A DNA stretch of 22,693 bases from DATCDE01 sp038252405 (lineage in GTDB: Bacteria > Actinomycetota > Actinomycetes > Prado026), in contig JBBSAJ010000038.1 in assembly GCA_038252405.1 (NCBI GenBank), positions 1-22,693 on the forward strand, read 5' to 3'. Position numbers and translations under genes: made by a program. A model generated the notes under the pieces. The model searched no databases, was not told the origin of the DNA, and saw only the letters and a program-made list of their open reading frames with translations. This document shows positions 14,697-21,883 of this stretch, piece after piece; positions within the stretch are counted from its first letter, which is position 1, and every line of letters starts with the position of its first letter.

Positions 14697-15551
14697 ATGG
14701 CCGGGCGCGCCGACCTGCACACCCACTCGACGGCCTCGGACGGCACGGCCGAGCCGGCCGCCGTGGTCGCCGCGGCGGCCGCAGCCGGCCTGACGGCCGT
14801 GGCGCTCACCGACCACGACACGCTGGCCGGGCTGCCCACGGCGCAGGCCGCCGCGGGGCGGCTCGGCATCGAGCTGGTCCCGGGGGCCGAGCTGTCCTGC
14901 CGGACGCCGGGCGGCATCACGCTGCACCTGCTGGCCTACTGGCCGGACCCCACCGACCCGGACCTGCTGGCCGAGATGGCGCTCAGCCGCAACGACCGGG
15001 TCCCGAGGGCCCGGGAGATGGTGCGCCGGCTCGCCGCGGACGGCTACCGGGTCAGCTTCGAGGAGCTGCTCGAGCAGACCGGGTCGGACGGCGCCACGCT
15101 GGGCCGCCCGCACGTGGCCCGGCTGCTCGTCGCCCGCGGTCACGCCACCTCGATGGACGACGCGTTCGACCGGCTGCTCGGCCCCGGTTCGCCGTACCAC
15201 GTCCCGCACCACGGCACCGACCCGCTGGCCGCCGTCCGGCTGGTCCGCGCCGCCGGGGGCGTGCCCGCGTTCGCCCACCCGTTCGCGGCCGCGCGCGGGC
15301 CGGTGGTCGACGACGAGGTGGTCGAGGCCATGGCCGCCGCCGGTCTGGTCGGCATCGAGGTCGACCACCCCGACCACGACCCCGGCCAGCGGGCCCACGC
15401 GGCCCGGCTCGCAGCGTCCCTCGGACTGCTGCCGCTGGGGTCCAGCGACTTCCACGGCGCGAACCGGCCACAGCCGATCGGCGCGGCCACCACTGCGGCG
15501 GCGATGCTGGCCGAGCTGCGCGCGCGCCGGGCGGTCGGACCCACCGCCTAG
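14697..15551 (+). CDS. PHP domain metal-dependent phosphoesterase
   Basis: 284 aa, normal length for the YciV/RnmAB-like PHP group, which removes phosphates from 3',5'-nucleoside bisphosphates or short RNA ends. Metal ligands are visible in order: DLHTHSTASDG (residues ~6-16), LTDHDTLAG (~37-45), Glu in PGAELSC, HLLAYW (~77), VPAFAHPFAAARG and LGSSDFHGANRP near the C-terminus. All PHP motifs look intact. The start ATG at 14697 lies 7 bp after the DUF6758 stop without a clear ribosome-binding site, which suggests translational coupling. The exact substrate cannot be read from the sequence. Confidence 0.92.
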   Translation: MAGRADLHTHSTASDGTAEPAAVVAAAAAAGLTAVALTDHDTLAGLPTAQAAAGRLGIELVPGAELSCRTPGGITLHLLAYWPDPTDPDLLAEMALSRNDRVPRAREMVRRLAADGYRVSFEELLEQTGSDGATLGRPHVARLLVARGHATSMDDAFDRLLGPGSPYHVPHHGTDPLAAVRLVRAAGGVPAFAHPFAAARGPVVDDEVVEAMAAAGLVGIEVDHPDHDPGQRAHAARLAASLGLLPLGSSDFHGANRPQPIGAATTAAAMLAELRARRAVGPTA

Positions 15552-15554
15552 GGT
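15549..15554 (+). promoter_or_regulatory. -10 hexamer of the RecB-like nuclease gene (leaderless)
   Basis: TAGGGT beginning inside the TAG stop codon of the PHP gene, followed by 7 nt and GTG at 15562. It overlaps the alternative GTG at 15553, which is therefore unlikely to be the start if this promoter is used. Confidence 0.5.
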
Positions 15555-15561
15555 GTCCCGG

Positions 15562-16428
15562 GTGGACCAGCTCGGCCTCGACGGCATGCCGCAGCGGCTC
15601 TTCTCCTGCACGCCCACCCGGCTGAACACCTGGTTGGACTGCCCGCGGCGGTACCGGATGACGTACCTGGACCGGCCGGCCCCGCCCAAGGGGGCGCCGT
15701 GGGCGCACAACAGCCTGGGGGCCAGCCTGCACAACGCGCTGGCCGCCTGGTGGTCGCTGCCTCGCGAGCGCCGCACGCCGGCCGCAGCGGGGCAGCTGCT
15801 GGCGGCGGGCTGGTTGACCGACGGCTACCGCGACGATGCGCAGTCCGAGCAGTGGCTGCAGCGGGCCACCGACATGGTCGTGGGCTACGTCGAGACCCTG
15901 GACCCCGACGACGAGCCGCGGGGGGTGGAGCGGACGGTGGCCACCCGGACCGCCCGGCTCGCGGTCAGCGGCCGGGTGGACCGCATCGACGAGCGGGACG
16001 GTGAGCTCGTGGTGGTCGACTACAAGTCGGGGCGGCGGCCCCCCACCACGGACGACGTGCGGGGGTCGCTGGCCCTCGCGCTGTACGCGCTGGCCGTGCG
16101 GCAGACGCTGCGGGCGGACTGCCACCGGGTCGAGCTGCACCACCTGCCCAGCGGCGAGGTCGTGGGGTGGGACCACTCGGCAGAGTCGCTGGGCCGGCAC
16201 CTGCGGCGGGCCGAATCGATCGGCGGGGAGGCGGCGGACGCTGACGCGCGGCTCCGCGAGGGGCTGACGGCGGACCAGCTGGACGACGTGTTCCCGCCGC
16301 GGCCGTCCGCGCTGTGCGGCTGGTGCGACTACGCCCGCCACTGCGAGCAGGGGCGGGCGGTGTCTGGGATCAAGGAGAGCTGGGCGGCGCTGGGCGCCGC
16401 GGGGCCGGTGGGGGTGGGGCAGGAGTAG
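15562..16428 (+). CDS. RecB-like PD-(D/E)XK nuclease with probable 4Fe-4S cluster
   Basis: 288 aa stand-alone nuclease of the Cas4/AddB/RecB C-terminal type. The N-terminal SCTPTRLNTWLDCPRRYRM matches the family entry motif and holds one candidate cluster Cys. The active site is visible as D-(x)n-VVDYKSG (VSGRVDRIDE then LVVVDYKSG, residues ~135-160), followed by ALYALAV. The C-terminus has C-x2-C-x5-C in LCGWCDYARHC. Together with the early Cys this is the four-cysteine iron-sulphur arrangement of AddB/Cas4-like nucleases. No helicase domain and no Cas genes are nearby. Start GTG at 15562 is chosen from the -10 spacing; GTG at 15553 would add three residues. Confidence 0.9.
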   Translation: MDQLGLDGMPQRLFSCTPTRLNTWLDCPRRYRMTYLDRPAPPKGAPWAHNSLGASLHNALAAWWSLPRERRTPAAAGQLLAAGWLTDGYRDDAQSEQWLQRATDMVVGYVETLDPDDEPRGVERTVATRTARLAVSGRVDRIDERDGELVVVDYKSGRRPPTTDDVRGSLALALYALAVRQTLRADCHRVELHHLPSGEVVGWDHSAESLGRHLRRAESIGGEAADADARLREGLTADQLDDVFPPRPSALCGWCDYARHCEQGRAVSGIKESWAALGAAGPVGVGQE

Positions 16429-16435
16429 GGCGGGC

Positions 16436-16807
16436 TCAGCCGTCCAGCTCGAACCAGACGACCTTGCCCTCGTCGGACTCGCTCCAGCCCCAGCGGTCGG
16501 CGAGCACGTCGACGAGCTGGAGGCCGCGTCCCCCGATGTCGGTGAGGTCCACCTCGGTGCGCAGCGTCGGTGCGTCGCTCGCCGAGTCGAGCACCTCGAC
16601 GCGCAGGCCGTCGTCGAGGGGCCGGGCGCGCAGCTCGAGTGGGCCGCTCGCGTGCAGGATCGCGTTGGTGACGAGCTCGCTGACCAGCAGGACGGCGACC
16701 TCCTCCTCGGTGCTGCCGAGGTCGCGCAGGTACCCCGCGACGAGCTGGCGGGCATGTGCCACCTGCTCGGGATCGGTCGTCAGGGTCTCGCGCAGCTCCA
16801 ACTTCAT
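16436..16807 (-). CDS. RsbW-like ATP-binding protein (HATPase_c_2, anti-sigma/serine kinase type)
   Basis: 123 aa single GHKL ATPase domain. The N-box is ELVTNAILHA (residues ~44-53). The G1 box reads DIGGRGLQLVDVLADRWG (~89-106), and the C-terminal GKVVWFELDG is typical of the many short actinobacterial regulators related to RsbW/SpoIIAB. It probably binds or phosphorylates an anti-sigma antagonist, but no STAS-domain partner or sigma factor is encoded nearby. The ATG at 16807 shares a base with the TGA of the upstream hydrolase (TGATG), and GAGGAGGTG lies about 11 bp upstream. The longer reading frame upstream is simply the hydrolase gene read in another phase. Confidence 0.88.
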   Translation of the reverse strand: MKLELRETLTTDPEQVAHARQLVAGYLRDLGSTEEEVAVLLVSELVTNAILHASGPLELRARPLDDGLRVEVLDSASDAPTLRTEVDLTDIGGRGLQLVDVLADRWGWSESDEGKVVWFELDG

Positions 16808-17712
16808 CACCTGTGTGCACCTCCTCGGTCGAGCGGACCCCTGCCGAGCCTGGACCAGAACTGGACCAGTACCCGGGCCGTCTCCTCGGCGTTCTCTGCC
16901 GCCGGCGAGTGGGCCGCTCCTGGTACGAAGACGCACCGGGCGCCGAGCTGTGACGCCATTTCGGACTGAAGTTTCGGAGACCACACGTCGTCGTGCTCGC
17001 CGCAGGCCACGAGCACGGGCAGGCCGGTGTCGCGCAGCAGGTCGGTGCGGTCCGGCACCTCGGTGAGCAGCCGGGCGATCGCGGCCAGGCCGTCGGCGTC
17101 GTTGGCGAGGAACCGCCGCTCGAGGAAGGCGGCAACCCCCGGGTCGCCGGGGGGCTGCCAGCCGTTCTCGACGTCGAGGGAGTACTTGACCGCCCAGGTG
17201 GCGGGCAGCCCGATGCGGGGCACCGTCTCGGCCATCCGCCGCAGCAGCTCGGCCGGGCGCCCGGCGAGGCCGGCCGGTCCGGATCCCAGCAGGGTCAGCG
17301 AGGCGAGGGCCTGCGGCCTGGCCAGTGCGGCGGCCCTGGCGACCAGCCCGCCGAACGAGTGCCCGAGCAGGTGCACCGGGCCGGGCGCGGCCTGCTCGCA
17401 GACCGCAAGGGCGTCCGTGGCGAACGCCTCGAGCACCCAGCCCTCGGGCGGGGGGTCGCCCGGCGACTCGAACTGGCCCCGCGGGTCGTAGGCCAGCACC
17501 CGGAAGCCGGCCCGGGCCAGCGGCGCCAGCACGGCGATGAAGTCCTCCTTCGACCCGGTGAACCCGGGGATGAGGACGGCGGTGGGGACGGCGTCGGCGC
17601 TCGCGGCGGCGGGCTCCGGCCCGGCCTGCAGGGCAGCGAAGATACCCCTGGTGGTCACCACTGACCCGGTGACCACCCCGGGGGGCGGCGTCAGTGTGGG
17701 CGGCGTGCTCAC
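16807..17712 (-). CDS. Alpha/beta hydrolase
   Basis: 301 aa serine hydrolase fold. Oxyanion region LIPGFTGSKEDF (~47-58), DPRGQFES, nucleophile elbow GHSFGG (~116-121), acid in ACGEHDDVW (~235-243) and catalytic His in VPGAAHSPAAEN (~265-276): a complete triad. No signal peptide is evident, so it is probably cytoplasmic. The substrate is unknown (ester, lactone or peptide all possible). The start is GTG at 17712, exactly 7 nt after a TATTCT hexamer, consistent with a leaderless transcript. Its stop overlaps the start of the RsbW-like gene by one base, so the two are made together. Confidence 0.92.
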   Translation of the reverse strand: MSTPPTLTPPPGVVTGSVVTTRGIFAALQAGPEPAAASADAVPTAVLIPGFTGSKEDFIAVLAPLARAGFRVLAYDPRGQFESPGDPPPEGWVLEAFATDALAVCEQAAPGPVHLLGHSFGGLVARAAALARPQALASLTLLGSGPAGLAGRPAELLRRMAETVPRIGLPATWAVKYSLDVENGWQPPGDPGVAAFLERRFLANDADGLAAIARLLTEVPDRTDLLRDTGLPVLVACGEHDDVWSPKLQSEMASQLGARCVFVPGAAHSPAAENAEETARVLVQFWSRLGRGPLDRGGAHR

Positions 17713-17719
17713 TCAGGGC

Positions 17720-17725
17720 AGAATA
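17720..17725 (-). promoter_or_regulatory. -10 hexamer of hydrolase/RsbW-like operon (leaderless)
   Basis: TATTCT on the minus strand, 7 nt before the GTG at 17712. The nearest to consensus TATAAT of the plain -10 sites in this window. Confidence 0.55.
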
Positions 17726-17768
17726 GGCGCGAACCGTCCCCGATGCCGCCTCGCCACCCCGGAGCGCC

Positions 17769-18557
17769 GTGACCCGAACCGTGGCCGTCGCCAACCAGAA
17801 GGGCGGCGTCGCCAAGACCACGACCGTCGCCTCGCTCGGCAGCGCGCTCGCCGAGCTCGGCCAACGGGTGCTGCTCGTCGACCTGGACCCGCAGGCCTGC
17901 CTCACCTTCTCACTCGGGCTGGACCCGGAGACCCTCGAGCTGTCGGTCCACGACGTGCTGCTCGGCCGGGTGGACGCCCGGCTCGCCGTCCAGGAGACCG
18001 AGGACGGCGTGGACCTGCTGCCGGCCACCATCGACCTGGCCGGGTCGGAGGCCCTGCTGCTGACCAGGACCGGCCGGGAGTACGCCCTGCGCAGCGCGCT
18101 GGAGGAGATCAGCGGCGACTACGACTGGGTGCTGCTGGACTGCTCGCCGTCCCTGGGTGTGCTCACCCTCAACGCGCTCACCGCGGCCGACGACGTGCTC
18201 ATCCCGCTGCAGTGCGAGACCCTGTCGCACCGCGGCGTGGGCCAGCTGCTGGACACCGTGCGCGACGTCCAGCGGCTGACCAACCGGGGGCTCACCGTGC
18301 TCGGCGTGCTGCCCACGCTGTTCGACGGGCGGACGAACCACGCCCAGGCGGTGCTGGCCGACGTGGCCCAGCGGTACGACCTGCCGGTGCTGGAGCCGCC
18401 GATCGCCAAGTCGATCCGGTTCGCCGAGGCGCCGGCCGTGGGACGCTCGATTTTGGCCACGGCGCGGACGTCGAAGGGCGCGCAGGCCTACCGCGAGCAC
18501 GCCCGGAAGCTGCTGGCGGCCCAGGCCGGGGCCACGACCACGACGGCCTCCCGATGA
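17769..18557 (+). CDS. ParA/Soj-type P-loop ATPase
   Basis: 262 aa ParA/MinD-family ATPase. It has the deviant Walker A with signature lysine in NQKGGVAKTTT (residues ~9-19), the A' motif LLVDLDPQACLT (~36-47), Walker B VLLDCSPSLG (~120-129), and C-terminal switch-like segments. No parB, parS cluster or origin is nearby. It is therefore probably not the chromosome-partitioning ParA but the orphan paralogue that, as I recall, actinobacteria encode beside an rhlE-like helicase. The start GTG follows GGAG by 4 nt. Its stop overlaps the next gene as ATGA. A role in positioning a cargo is inference from the family. Confidence 0.92.
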   Translation: MTRTVAVANQKGGVAKTTTVASLGSALAELGQRVLLVDLDPQACLTFSLGLDPETLELSVHDVLLGRVDARLAVQETEDGVDLLPATIDLAGSEALLLTRTGREYALRSALEEISGDYDWVLLDCSPSLGVLTLNALTAADDVLIPLQCETLSHRGVGQLLDTVRDVQRLTNRGLTVLGVLPTLFDGRTNHAQAVLADVAQRYDLPVLEPPIAKSIRFAEAPAVGRSILATARTSKGAQAYREHARKLLAAQAGATTTTASR

Positions 18558-18925
18558 CCGACCGGCTGCCGCGGAAGGGCGCCGGCGTGCCGCGGGCCCG
18601 CCGGGCCGACCCGGCCGCCGGGTTCGACCGGCTGCGGCCGCGGTCCTCGCGGCCGGAGCCGCTCAGCGCGGAGTCGCTGGCCACGCCGACCGACCAGGAG
18701 GGTCGTCGCGCGCTGTTCAGCGACGCGGCCCCCCCGGCGAGCCTGGGGGCCATCACGATCTCCTGCTCGTCCTGCCGCAAGCACACGGTGGTCTCGGCCC
18801 GGCAGGCGCTGCTGCTGGCGCTGCCGTCCCTGCACCTGCCGTTCCTCCGGCGCCACCACGGGTCGTGGATGCGCTGCCCGGCGTGCGGACGACGGACCTG
18901 GGTGAGCGTCCGAGTCCAGCTCTGA
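18554..18925 (+). CDS. Small zinc-ribbon protein coupled to ParA
   Basis: 123 aa, family not recognised by name. The first ~60 residues are basic, proline/arginine-rich and probably disordered (PRARRADPAAGFDRLRPRSSRPEP). Residues ~70-118 carry two CxxC pairs (ISCSSCRKHTVVS and MRCPACGRRTWVS), a zinc ribbon interrupted by a hydrophobic ALLLALPSLHLPFL segment. The ATG overlaps the ParA stop by 4 bp (ATGA), so translation is tightly coupled and the protein may be the ParA partner or cargo adaptor (inference). It converges on the helicase gene with only 8 bp between the stops and no clear hairpin. Confidence 0.82.
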   Translation: MTDRLPRKGAGVPRARRADPAAGFDRLRPRSSRPEPLSAESLATPTDQEGRRALFSDAAPPASLGAITISCSSCRKHTVVSARQALLLALPSLHLPFLRRHHGSWMRCPACGRRTWVSVRVQL

Positions 18926-18933
18926 GGCGGCGG

Positions 18934-20574
18934 CTACTCGGCCCCGCTGGCCGCGCCGCTGGCCGGGTCGGGCGTGCCGTCGGCCGTGGTCGGGCCCGAG
19001 CCGTGACCCCGACCGCCGCGGCGGCGACGACGCTTGCGGGCCGCGCCCTCGGCGTCGGTGACCGGGCCGGCGGGCGAGGCCTCGCCGGCCTCAGCAGCCA
19101 CCGTCTCGGTGGCGGCGCGCTCGGTGGCCTCCCCGGCCGGCTGGCCGCTGCGGGTGCGCTTGCGGTTGTGGCTGCGGGCCGGCCGCTCGCTCTTCGGCTT
19201 GTGGTCACGGTCGTGGCCGTGGTCGTGCTTGGCCTTCGGGGGCCGGCTGCTGTGCTTGCCCGTCTCGCCGAGGTCCTCGAGCTTCTCGGCGTCCAGGCCG
19301 GCGCGGGTGCGCTGGGCCCTGGGCAGCGAGCCGGTGGCCGTGGCCGGGATGTGCAGCGCCGTGTACAGGTGCTCGGAGGTCGAGTACGTCTCGACCGGCT
19401 GCGCGAACGGCAGCCCGAGCTCCTTGTTGATCAGACCCCAGCGCGACACGTCCGCCCAGTCGACGAACGTGACGGCGACGCCCGAGGCGCCGGCTCGCGC
19501 CGTCCGACCGACCCGGTGCAGGTAGGTCTTGGAGTCCTCCGGGCAGGTGTAGTTGACGACGTGGGTGATGCCCTCGATGTCGATGCCACGGGCGGCCACG
19601 TCGGTCGCCACCAGGACGTCGACCTTGCCGCTGCGGAAGGCGCGCAGCGCCTGCTCGCGGGCGCCCTGGCCCAGGTCGCCGTGCACCGCGGCGGCCGCGA
19701 AGCCGCGCTCGGTCAGCTGCTCGGCGGCCTTGTCGCAGGCCCGCTTGGTGCGGCAGAACACGAGGGTGAGACCGCGGCCCTCGGCCTGCAGGATGCGGGC
19801 CAGCACCTCGATCTTGTCGAGTGCGTGCGCCTGGTAGACGTGCTGCTCGACCGTGTCGACGGTCTGCAGCTCGTCGTCGCCCATGATCGCCCGGATGTGC
19901 GTGGGCTGGCGCATGTAGCGCCGCGCCAGGTTGATGATCTGGCCCGGCATGGTGGCCGAGAAGAGCATGGTCTGCCGGTTCTGCGGGGTCTGGGCCACGA
20001 TCCGCTCGACGTCCGGCAGGAAGCCCAGGTCGAGCATCTCGTCGGCCTCGTCGAGGACCAGCACCTTGACGTGCGACAGGTCGAGGTGACGCTTCTGAGC
20101 CAGGTCGATCAGCCGGCCGGGGGTGCCGACGACGACGTCGACGCCCTTGTGCAGGGTCTCGATCTGCGGCTCGTAGGCGCGGCCGCCGTAGATCTCCAGC
20201 ACCCGCACCCCACGGGTGCGGCCGGCCGCACGCAGGTCGTCGGCGACCTGGATGCACAGCTCACGGGTCGGGACGACGACGAGCGCCTGCGGGACGTCGG
20301 GGGCCACCAGCTCGACCTCGTCCGCGTCGTCCGGGGCGATGATCCGCTGCAGCAGCGGGATGCCGAAGCCGAGGGTCTTGCCGGTACCGGTCTTGGCCTG
20401 GCCGATGACGTCGGCGCCGGACAGGGCCACCGGGAGGGTCATCTCCTGGATCGGGAAGGCCTCGGTGATGCCGAGCGCGTCCAGCGCGTCGGCGGTCTGG
20501 GGGAACACCCCAAGTTCGCGGAACGTGGTCAGGGCAGGTCGCCTCTTCCCTCTCGTGGGCTGGACCCGCGGCAC
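18934..20574 (-). CDS. DEAD-box ATP-dependent RNA helicase (RhlE-like)
   Basis: About 546 aa. All core motifs are present in order: Q motif AFPIQ, motif I AKTGTGKT, PTRELCIQV, TPGRLID, motif II DEAD (VLVLDEADEM), motif III SAT, VFCRTKR, ATDVAARGIDI and HRVGRTARAG. After the RecA-like core, a low-complexity basic tail (residues ~410-546, rich in His/Lys/Arg, for example KHDHGHDRDHKPKSE) should help bind RNA. The start is uncertain. The conserved N-terminus TTFRELGV follows a CTG at 20532 that has GGGAAGAGG upstream. The nearest standard start in frame is GTG at 20574, used here. The reading frame continues further upstream without good starts. Confidence 0.92.
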   Translation of the reverse strand: MPRVQPTRGKRRPALTTFRELGVFPQTADALDALGITEAFPIQEMTLPVALSGADVIGQAKTGTGKTLGFGIPLLQRIIAPDDADEVELVAPDVPQALVVVPTRELCIQVADDLRAAGRTRGVRVLEIYGGRAYEPQIETLHKGVDVVVGTPGRLIDLAQKRHLDLSHVKVLVLDEADEMLDLGFLPDVERIVAQTPQNRQTMLFSATMPGQIINLARRYMRQPTHIRAIMGDDELQTVDTVEQHVYQAHALDKIEVLARILQAEGRGLTLVFCRTKRACDKAAEQLTERGFAAAAVHGDLGQGAREQALRAFRSGKVDVLVATDVAARGIDIEGITHVVNYTCPEDSKTYLHRVGRTARAGASGVAVTFVDWADVSRWGLINKELGLPFAQPVETYSTSEHLYTALHIPATATGSLPRAQRTRAGLDAEKLEDLGETGKHSSRPPKAKHDHGHDRDHKPKSERPARSHNRKRTRSGQPAGEATERAATETVAAEAGEASPAGPVTDAEGAARKRRRRRGGRGHGSGPTTADGTPDPASGAASGAE

Positions 20575-20705
20575 CAGCGCAGCTCGGGCGAGCGCGCACG
20601 GTGGAAGGTCCTGGCGGCGGCGTCGGTCGACACCGCGAGCGCCGCCCGGCGGGGCGACAACGGCCAGTGTAGCGCGGCCGGGCCGGTGGGACGCGGCGCG
20701 CTGGC

Positions 20706-20711
20706 TACGCT
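20706..20711 (+). promoter_or_regulatory. -10 hexamer of ferritin-like gene (leaderless)
   Basis: TACGCT followed by 6 nt and the GTG at 20718. It shares the 143-bp intergenic region with the divergent helicase gene, in which no other clear site was seen. Confidence 0.5.
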
Positions 20712-20717
20712 GCGGGG

Positions 20718-21437
20718 GTGACCGAGTCGGAGACCCCGCAGGAGGCGGCCGCCGTGCCCAGCCTCGACGACCCCGCCTACCGGGCCGCCGTGGTGGACCT
20801 GCTGGGCGTGCTGGCGTACGGCGAGCTGTCCGCGTTCGTGCGGCTGGCGGCCGACGCGGCGCTCGCACCGACGATCTCCGACGAGGCCGAGCTGGCGGCC
20901 ATGGCGGTCGCCGAGCACCGGCACTTCGTTCGGCTGCGGGACCGGCTGGCCGAGCTCGGTGCCGACCCGGACGAGGCCATGACCCCGTTCATCGCCTCGA
21001 TCGACGGGTTCCACGAGTCGACCGCCCCGAACGACTGGCTCGAGGGCCTGATGAAGGCCTACGTGGGGGACGGCGTCAGCGCCGACTTCTACCGCGAAGT
21101 GGCCCGGTGGCTGGACCTGGAGTCACAGGCCCTGGTGAACGACGTGATGGCCGACACCGGGCACTCGGCCTTCGTCGTGTCCGCCGTCCGCAAGGCGATC
21201 GCCGAGGACCCGCGGGTGGCCGGCCGGCTCGCGCTGTGGGGACGCCGGCTGGTGGGGGAGATGCTGTCCCAGGCGCAGCGGGTCGCCGCTGACCGGGACG
21301 CGCTGTCCAACCTGCTGGTCGGCGGGATCAGCGGCACCACCATGCCGGGCTTCGACCTGGCCGAGATCGGGCGGATGTTCACCCGGCTCACCGAGGCGCA
21401 CACCCGCCGGATGCAGGCGCTCGGCCTGTCCGCCTGA
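20718..21437 (+). CDS. Ferritin-like (MiaE_2-type) protein
   Basis: 239 aa all-helical protein. Carboxylate/His positions typical of a ferritin-like four-helix bundle are visible: AYGELSAF (~residues 33-40), VAEHRHFVRLRDRLAEL (~68-84) with E-x2-H, WLDLESQALVNDV (~131-143) and MLSQAQRVAADRD (~180-192). I recognise it as the actinobacterial family labelled ferritin-like or MiaE-like, found next to the RhlE-like helicase. An iron-binding or diiron oxidase role is inferred; tRNA hydroxylation is not shown. The GTG start at 20718 follows a TACGCT hexamer. A strong hairpin follows the stop codon. Confidence 0.87.
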   Translation: MTESETPQEAAAVPSLDDPAYRAAVVDLLGVLAYGELSAFVRLAADAALAPTISDEAELAAMAVAEHRHFVRLRDRLAELGADPDEAMTPFIASIDGFHESTAPNDWLEGLMKAYVGDGVSADFYREVARWLDLESQALVNDVMADTGHSAFVVSAVRKAIAEDPRVAGRLALWGRRLVGEMLSQAQRVAADRDALSNLLVGGISGTTMPGFDLAEIGRMFTRLTEAHTRRMQALGLSA

Positions 21438-21442
21438 GCACC

Positions 21443-21484
21443 TGTCAGGGCCAGGACGACGTATAGGTCGTCCTCACCCTGACA
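21443..21484. terminator. Strong bidirectional hairpin between convergent genes
   Basis: Arms 21443-21460 and 21467-21484 pair at 16 of 18 positions around a 6-nt loop GTATAG (GTCAGG..AGGACGAC against GTCGTCCT..CCTGAC). It begins 6 nt after the ferritin-like stop and overlaps the 3' end of the opposite-strand remnant. No U-tract. Confidence 0.75.
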
Positions 21485-21883
21485 CGTGGGCCAGGAGCTG
21501 CTGGACGACGCGGTCGAGGTCCACCGGCTGGTCGGTGCGGACCTCGACGACCGGGCCGAGGGCCAGCGGCCCGTCGGTGGCCAGCACCCGCTCCAGGTCG
21601 GGCAGCAGCAGCGAGTCGTAGTGGCCGGCCAGGACTCCAGGACGGCGCCCCGCGGACAGCCCGCCAGCACCGTCCAGAGCACCTCGCCGGAGGCGGCGCC
21701 GATGCGCCGGGACGCTGCGCGGTCGGCGAAACCGAGCTGGTCCAGCAGCGTCTCCTTCACGGCGTCCTTGGCCAGCAGCGGGAGCCCCAGTGCAGCGGCG
21801 AGCGGCCCGGTGAGGGTGGACTTCCCGGAGCCGGGAGGCCCGTTGACGATCACGGCGACGCGCACCCCGGCCTCCTCGCTCAC
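21474..21883 (-). pseudogene. AAA/zeta-toxin-like kinase remnant, internally deleted and frameshifted
   Basis: The GTG at 21883 opens a P-loop kinase-like protein with Walker A NGPPGSGKSTL, PLLAKDAVKETL and GAVLESW (85 residues). The frame then fails near 21629. A -1 shifted frame continues with AGHYDSLLLPDLERV, LALGPVVEVRTDQPVD and stops at 21474. Homologous small AAA/kinase proteins, as I remember them, run about 170-190 aa and have roughly 40-50 residues between these two parts, including the arginine-rich lid region. Here that middle is absent and the phase is broken, so the product is probably inactive. The start overlaps the PH-domain gene stop as GTGA, so the gene was once coupled to it. 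Staying in the original frame gives a nonsense tail. Confidence 0.68.

Noticed and set aside
15562..16428. Cas4
   Set aside because: Shares the nuclease fold and cysteines, but it lacks any Cas neighbours or repeats and fits the general stand-alone RecB-like family.
17769..18557. Chromosomal partitioning parA with origin region
   Set aside because: No parB, parS-like palindromes, gidB, dnaA or other origin genes nearby.
18865..20721. 618-codon open frame on the plus strand opposite the DEAD-box helicase
   Set aside because: Mirror frame of the helicase; every helicase motif is present in the minus-strand reading.
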